From Acidobacteriota bacterium (GTDB lineage: Bacteria > Acidobacteriota > Terriglobia > Terriglobales > Acidobacteriaceae), in the NCBI GenBank assembly GCA_021810735.1, contig JAJZIF010000027.1:1-17431 (forward strand): a stretch of DNA of 17,431 nt. Reading direction: 5' to 3'. Position numbers and translations under genes: made by a program. Of this stretch, positions 13,867 through 17,431 are shown piece by piece (position 1 is the stretch's first letter; each line of letters opens with the position of its first letter). The notes under the pieces were generated by a model. It was given only the letters and a program-made list of their open reading frames with translations. It had not been told where the DNA came from and made no database searches.

Positions 13867-15423
13867 ATGAGTCGCAGTGATCGTGCAGCAAAAGGTTTTG
13901 TTGCTGCTCTGTTCCAGTATGTGTCGCAAATCGCGTTACAGATTCTGCTGGCCCCGGTCGTTCTCAAGATGGCTGGGCGGGAAACTCTGGGCGCCTACGC
14001 CGCCATCATGCAAGCCGTCGGCCTTTTGTCGATGGTCAATTTTTCCAGCTCCTGGGTGCTGGATCGATATCTGGCACAGGCAACCGGACTCGACGATGGC
14101 GGACTTCGCTTCCGGAATGTCTTCATCACTGCACGCACCATCCTCCTTGGCACAAATATTTTGTTTGCACTTTGCATCTTTGGTGGAAGTTTCTTCGTGG
14201 GGCAGCTCTTCCATCTCACCCCTGCCATTGCCATGCAAGCGCGCTATGCGCTCGATGTCATCGCTGTGTGGGCGATTCTCAGCACCCCGTTCGCCGCATA
14301 CGGAAATGCCTCGCTGGCAACCCAGGACATTGCAGCGTTCAATCTCATCTCCACTGTTTTAAATGTCGGTCGAAGCGTCGCTTCTCTCGCCTACGTTCTG
14401 GCAGGTGGCGGACTCTTCGGACTCATGCTCGCCGGTACATCCGTTGCTGCCGCTGGCAGCTTTCTTTACCGCTGGAGATTCATGAAAATGAATCCTGGTT
14501 TCAAAGGCGGGTGGGGAATCCCGGACAGGGCACTGCTGAAGGAAATGTTGCACTTCGGCGGATATTCCACCTTCATGAATATCGGCAATCGCCTCTTTGT
14601 CAGTTCCACCAACCTCGTGGCCGGTATTACCAGCGGCGCCATTGGAGCCAGCGCCTTCTATTCTTCCCAGATGCCCGCCACCACGGCATATAACATGCTC
14701 TACCGGTTCACTGAGAGTGCAACACCTGCGATTCACGAGTTGTACGGAAAGCGCGAAATGGAAAAGCTTTGTGCTGGCTTTGTTCGCCTCTTGCGCCTCA
14801 TGTTGATGATGACCTTTCCGCTTGCCGTCGGCACCGTATTGTTCAACAAGGACGTTGTCACCTGCTGGGTTGGCTACCCTCTTTACGCCGGCTCACTCAT
14901 GTCCAACAGCCTGGCCGTCTACATCGGGATAAGCGCCATCCAGGGCATCGTGATCGTATTCTGTTTCGCAATAGGCTGGGTGCGTCTCCTGGCCGCTAGC
15001 TCTCTCCTGGTCGGTATCACTAATTTTGGCCTTGGCATGCTGCTAGGGCATTTATTAGGCCTTGGTGGAATCACGCTCTCGCTCGTGATCGTGATGATCC
15101 CCCAGGTGGCAGTGCTGCTGTTTAAGCTGGATCGCACATTCGGCATCAACTCACTGGCAGTACTCGGCAACCTGATTCTGCGCTCCATTCTCCCGCTCGG
15201 GCTGGCCTCGGCCGCGGCTCTTTATGTCCACAACCGGGTTATCATCGCGCGGCATCACTTCGCTGGCCTGACTCTCGAGTGCCTCACCTTTGCTGCTCTT
15301 TATTCCCTTGCCGCCTATTTCCTCATGATGAATCAGGAAGATCAGACCGACTCACGGCGCTACCTGTCCAAAATCGTATCTGCCGGGCGCAGCCTTCACG
15401 CGCGCATCTTCACATCCTCGTAG
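13867..15423 (+). CDS. Wzx/MATE-like polysaccharide flippase
   Basis: A 518-residue polytopic membrane protein with about 12-14 hydrophobic segments spread along its length. It belongs to the polysaccharide biosynthesis/MOP flippase superfamily. The N-terminal segment, with ALFQYVSQIALQILLAPVVL and then GAYAAIMQAVGLLS, is typical of Wzx-type proteins. They move lipid-linked oligosaccharides across the inner membrane. I chose ATG 13867, which has GGAG ten bases upstream and starts MSRSDRAAKG just before helix 1. The frame is open for another 63 codons upstream, but that segment is His/Arg-rich, has no membrane features and would nearly reach the divergent gene. Apart from the GT47 gene, no polymerase or other glycosyltransferase is seen nearby, so this is a small module or the edge of a reduced cluster. 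Base composition seems a little lower in GC than the neighbours by eye. Confidence 0.87.
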   Translation: MSRSDRAAKGFVAALFQYVSQIALQILLAPVVLKMAGRETLGAYAAIMQAVGLLSMVNFSSSWVLDRYLAQATGLDDGGLRFRNVFITARTILLGTNILFALCIFGGSFFVGQLFHLTPAIAMQARYALDVIAVWAILSTPFAAYGNASLATQDIAAFNLISTVLNVGRSVASLAYVLAGGGLFGLMLAGTSVAAAGSFLYRWRFMKMNPGFKGGWGIPDRALLKEMLHFGGYSTFMNIGNRLFVSSTNLVAGITSGAIGASAFYSSQMPATTAYNMLYRFTESATPAIHELYGKREMEKLCAGFVRLLRLMLMMTFPLAVGTVLFNKDVVTCWVGYPLYAGSLMSNSLAVYIGISAIQGIVIVFCFAIGWVRLLAASSLLVGITNFGLGMLLGHLLGLGGITLSLVIVMIPQVAVLLFKLDRTFGINSLAVLGNLILRSILPLGLASAAALYVHNRVIIARHHFAGLTLECLTFAALYSLAAYFLMMNQEDQTDSRRYLSKIVSAGRSLHARIFTSS

Positions 15424-15597
15424 CCGTAGCGAACCTGCTCTGAGTCCACCATTCAGCTCTTCTTCATCTTCCTGATTTATAAAAAGATGTGAATACGCCC
15501 CATGCGCACGGCAACCTCCATCGGTGGAACACGGGTCGCATTCACCCAGCGGATGCGGATTGAGCCTCACCGACTACTGCTCCATGAGAATCGTGGC

Positions 15598-16965
15598 ATG
15601 ACATCTTTCCGAAAAGTGTCACTGGCCTGTGCCGGTCTTTTGTTACTGCTCAGTGCAGCCACTGGTGCTGCGCAAACGCCCCGGAATACAGCTGCGAAGG
15701 CCCGGATAGCAACGCATGCATCCACTGCATTACCCGTGCGCATCACCCTCGCCGATGCCATCCGCCGCGCCAGGGCCCTCAGTCCGGTGCTCGAAACCGC
15801 CGAGGCAAATGCCCGCATCGCCGCGGAAATGGCCGTCCAGGCCCGCGCCGCCAATCTGCCCAACCTAACCGGCGTCAGCCAGTACCTCTATACGCAGGGC
15901 AACGGAACCCTCGCCTCCCGCTTCGTCGCCAACAATGGCGTGCACGAATACGTCGCGCAGACAAACGTGCATCAGAACGTCTCCCCGTCGCTGTTTCTCG
16001 CATATCGCAGCAGCGTCATCCTTGCCGCCGCCGCTCGTGACAGGGCTCAGATTGCAGCGCGTGGCGTCGTCGTCGCCGTTGTCCAGGCCTACGCAACCCT
16101 CGTGGCTGCCAATGAGAAGGTCACCTCGGCGCAAGGCACCCTGCGCGCGGCCCAGCAGTTTCTCGTCATCACCCGGAAGCGCGAAAAGAACGGCGACGCC
16201 GCCCGCGCCGACGTCGTCAAGGCCAGGATTCAGGTCGATGATAATCAGGTCAATCTCGAGAGCATGCAGCTCGCGCAGCTGCAGGCCCGCATCGCCCTCG
16301 CCCTGCTCATCTTCCATCGCGCCAACCGCAATTATGTCGTCGTCGACGACCCCGCCCACATCCTCAAGCTGCCGGCCTTCGTCAAGGCGCAGCAACAGGC
16401 CGCGGCTAACGACCCCCAACTCGGCGCCGCCGTCAAAACCGAGAAGGCAGCTCACAAAAACCTCGTCGCCGCGCGCTTTGGCTATCTGCCCACGCTCTCT
16501 TTCGACTACTACTTCGGCATCGACGCCAATGCCTTCGCCATGCAATCGACGCTCTTCAACGGCCGGCGAATTCAAAACCTCGGCTATTCCGCGCTCGCCT
16601 CGCTCAATGTTCCGCTCTTTACCTGGGGAGCCACGCACAGCAGGGTCAAGGTTGCCGAATTCCAACAGCAGCAGGCGCAAAGCGCGCTCTCCTATACTCG
16701 TCGCCTTCATACCGGCGAGTTGGAGCTGTACTACTCTCAGGCAGAAATTGCCCGGCGCGAAATACAGATCCGCAAACAGTCCACAGCCGACGCCATTGAG
16801 AGCCGCAAGCTTACCCTCCTGCGCTACAAGGCCGGTCTGGCTACTGCCCTCGAAGTCGTCAACGCCGAAAGCACCGTGGGCCTCGAACGCGACGCATGGT
16901 ACGACGCCGAAACCCGCTACGCCACCGCGCTTGCCAATCTCGCCACTCTTACAGGAAACCTATGA
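15598..16965 (+). CDS. TolC-family outer-membrane efflux protein
   Basis: A 455-residue outer-membrane factor of a tripartite exporter. Residues 1-25 are a signal peptide (basic start, LACAGLLLLLSAATGAAQ) with likely cleavage after AAQ or GAA. The mature protein has the two OEP repeats typical of TolC. The first covers about 45-250, with ITLADAIRRARALSP and later long Ala/Gln-rich coiled-coil helices. The second covers about 265-455, with SFDYYFGIDA, LNVPLFTWGA and LLRYKAGLATALEVVNAES. I chose ATG 15598 because it places the signal peptide at the N-terminus; the frame is open 32 codons further but without secretion features. TATAAA at 15478-15483 may be a -10 box. The stop codon overlaps the start of the adaptor gene (ATGA), indicating translational coupling. 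Confidence 0.93.
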   Translation: MTSFRKVSLACAGLLLLLSAATGAAQTPRNTAAKARIATHASTALPVRITLADAIRRARALSPVLETAEANARIAAEMAVQARAANLPNLTGVSQYLYTQGNGTLASRFVANNGVHEYVAQTNVHQNVSPSLFLAYRSSVILAAAARDRAQIAARGVVVAVVQAYATLVAANEKVTSAQGTLRAAQQFLVITRKREKNGDAARADVVKARIQVDDNQVNLESMQLAQLQARIALALLIFHRANRNYVVVDDPAHILKLPAFVKAQQQAAANDPQLGAAVKTEKAAHKNLVAARFGYLPTLSFDYYFGIDANAFAMQSTLFNGRRIQNLGYSALASLNVPLFTWGATHSRVKVAEFQQQQAQSALSYTRRLHTGELELYYSQAEIARREIQIRKQSTADAIESRKLTLLRYKAGLATALEVVNAESTVGLERDAWYDAETRYATALANLATLTGNL

Positions 16966-17431
16966 TCCGGGCACTCCTTCGTTCCAGACACCTCGCCGCC
17001 CCGATGGCCCTTGCCTCGGCATCCATGCTCATTGCCGCGCTCGGCTGCAGCGGCGGCGATGCAGGAATTTCCAGGATCACCCCCGTCGTCCGCGTCGAAA
17101 CTGCGGTCGCCCGCCGCCAGGCCATCGACGACGTCGTTACGGCACAGGGACTGGTCTATCCCATCCATCAGGCTTCCATCACCCCTAAAATCACCGCGCC
17201 CGTGCAGCGCTTTTACGTCAATCGCGGATCCCACGTCCGCACCGGACAACTGCTCGCGGTTCTCGCTAACCAGGATCTCGCGGCCAGTCTCGTCTCCGCC
17301 CGTGGCGCATACGATCAGGCCCTCGCCAACTACGAGTCCACCACCGCATCCGCGCTGCCCGAGGAAATTCAGGTGGCAGAAACCAATCTCGAAAACGCCA
17401 GGTCGAACCTGCAGGCGCAGCAGCGGCTCTA
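16962..17431 (+). CDS. RND/HlyD-type periplasmic adaptor subunit (partial, runs off the right edge)
   Basis: The first 156 residues of a membrane-fusion protein are inside the window. After a basic start and hydrophobic stretch, Cys29 in AALGCSGG could be a lipidation site. The lipobox is atypical (Leu at -2), so cleavage as an ordinary signal peptide is an alternative. The segment ITPKITAPVQRFYVNRGSHV, then RTGQLLAVL (about 79-107), is the first half of the barrel-sandwich lipoyl-like domain with its conserved G-x-x-V-x-x-G-Q-x-L pattern. It leads into the alpha-helical hairpin (about 110-156), which contacts TolC. AGGA lies six bases before ATG 16962, inside the tolC-like gene, and the ATGA overlap couples the two. 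An RND permease gene is expected next but lies outside the window. Confidence 0.93.
   Translation, partial: MIRALLRSRHLAAPMALASASMLIAALGCSGGDAGISRITPVVRVETAVARRQAIDDVVTAQGLVYPIHQASITPKITAPVQRFYVNRGSHVRTGQLLAVLANQDLAASLVSARGAYDQALANYESTTASALPEEIQVAETNLENARSNLQAQQRL

Noticed and set aside
13585..13929. Minus-strand open frame of 114 codons between the GT47 gene and the flippase
   Set aside because: It overlaps the starts of both neighbours and shows no domain or good ribosome binding site. It could be a remnant of a glycan gene, but I cannot support that.
1..17431. Search for CRISPR arrays, prophage, toxin-antitoxin or known defence genes
   Set aside because: No regularly spaced direct repeats, phage structural genes, paired small toxin/antitoxin frames or defence domains were recognised.

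Overview
The window looks like an ordinary piece of chromosome from a high-GC, Gram-negative-type bacterium, most likely an acidobacterium of the Terriglobia / Acidobacteriaceae group. The hints are an outer-membrane TolC-type protein with an RND-type adaptor, a deoxyxylulose-independent pyridoxal phosphate synthase (PdxS/PdxT), a Gly-rich N-terminus on the cytochrome oxidase subunit III of a kind I associate with that phylum, and a miaB-bfn (DUF151) gene pair. This placement is an inference from gene content, not a computed result.

Layout. Positions 1-127 hold the 5' end of an IS3-family insertion sequence running off the left edge on the minus strand. Positions 128-280 are non-coding and contain three successive inverted repeats; the outer two share a 23-base core. 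A tRNA-Leu(GAG) gene follows at 410-494, then secG (567-869) with a clear rho-independent terminator. Next are a membrane diguanylate cyclase (1030-2622) and an unrecognised one-helix membrane protein (2798-3277). On the minus strand lie an orphan cytochrome c oxidase subunit III (3397-4158), pdxT (4379-4990), an AHSA1/SRPBCC protein (5111-5572) and pdxS (5718-6707), so the two PLP synthase genes are split by an unrelated gene and by a terminator. On the plus strand is a ClC chloride transporter with a C-terminal RCK_C-like domain (6940-8724), converging and overlapping by 16 bases with a PaaI-type thioesterase (8709-9167, minus). Divergent from that is a second membrane diguanylate cyclase (9368-10561), followed by the miaB-bfn pair (10695-12585). 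A GT47/exostosin-like glycosyltransferase (12662-13663, minus) is divergent from a Wzx/MATE-like flippase (13867-15423, plus), a probable surface-glycan pair. The window ends in an efflux operon: a TolC-family outer-membrane protein (15598-16965) translationally coupled to an RND/HlyD-type adaptor (16962 to the edge).

How the genes work together. PdxS and PdxT together form PLP synthase, MiaB modifies tRNA, and SecG joins the Sec translocon. The two GGDEF proteins would each make cyclic di-GMP at the membrane; one has a complete RxxD inhibitory site and the other has RxxE. The flippase and GT47 enzyme probably act in one polysaccharide pathway, and the TolC/adaptor pair is part of a tripartite pump whose inner-membrane component should lie just beyond the right edge.

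I did not find a convincing undescribed multi-gene system. The features most worth a second look are the repeated hairpins beside the IS end, the split pdxS-AHSA1-pdxT arrangement, and the ClC protein lacking the usual internal proton glutamate.
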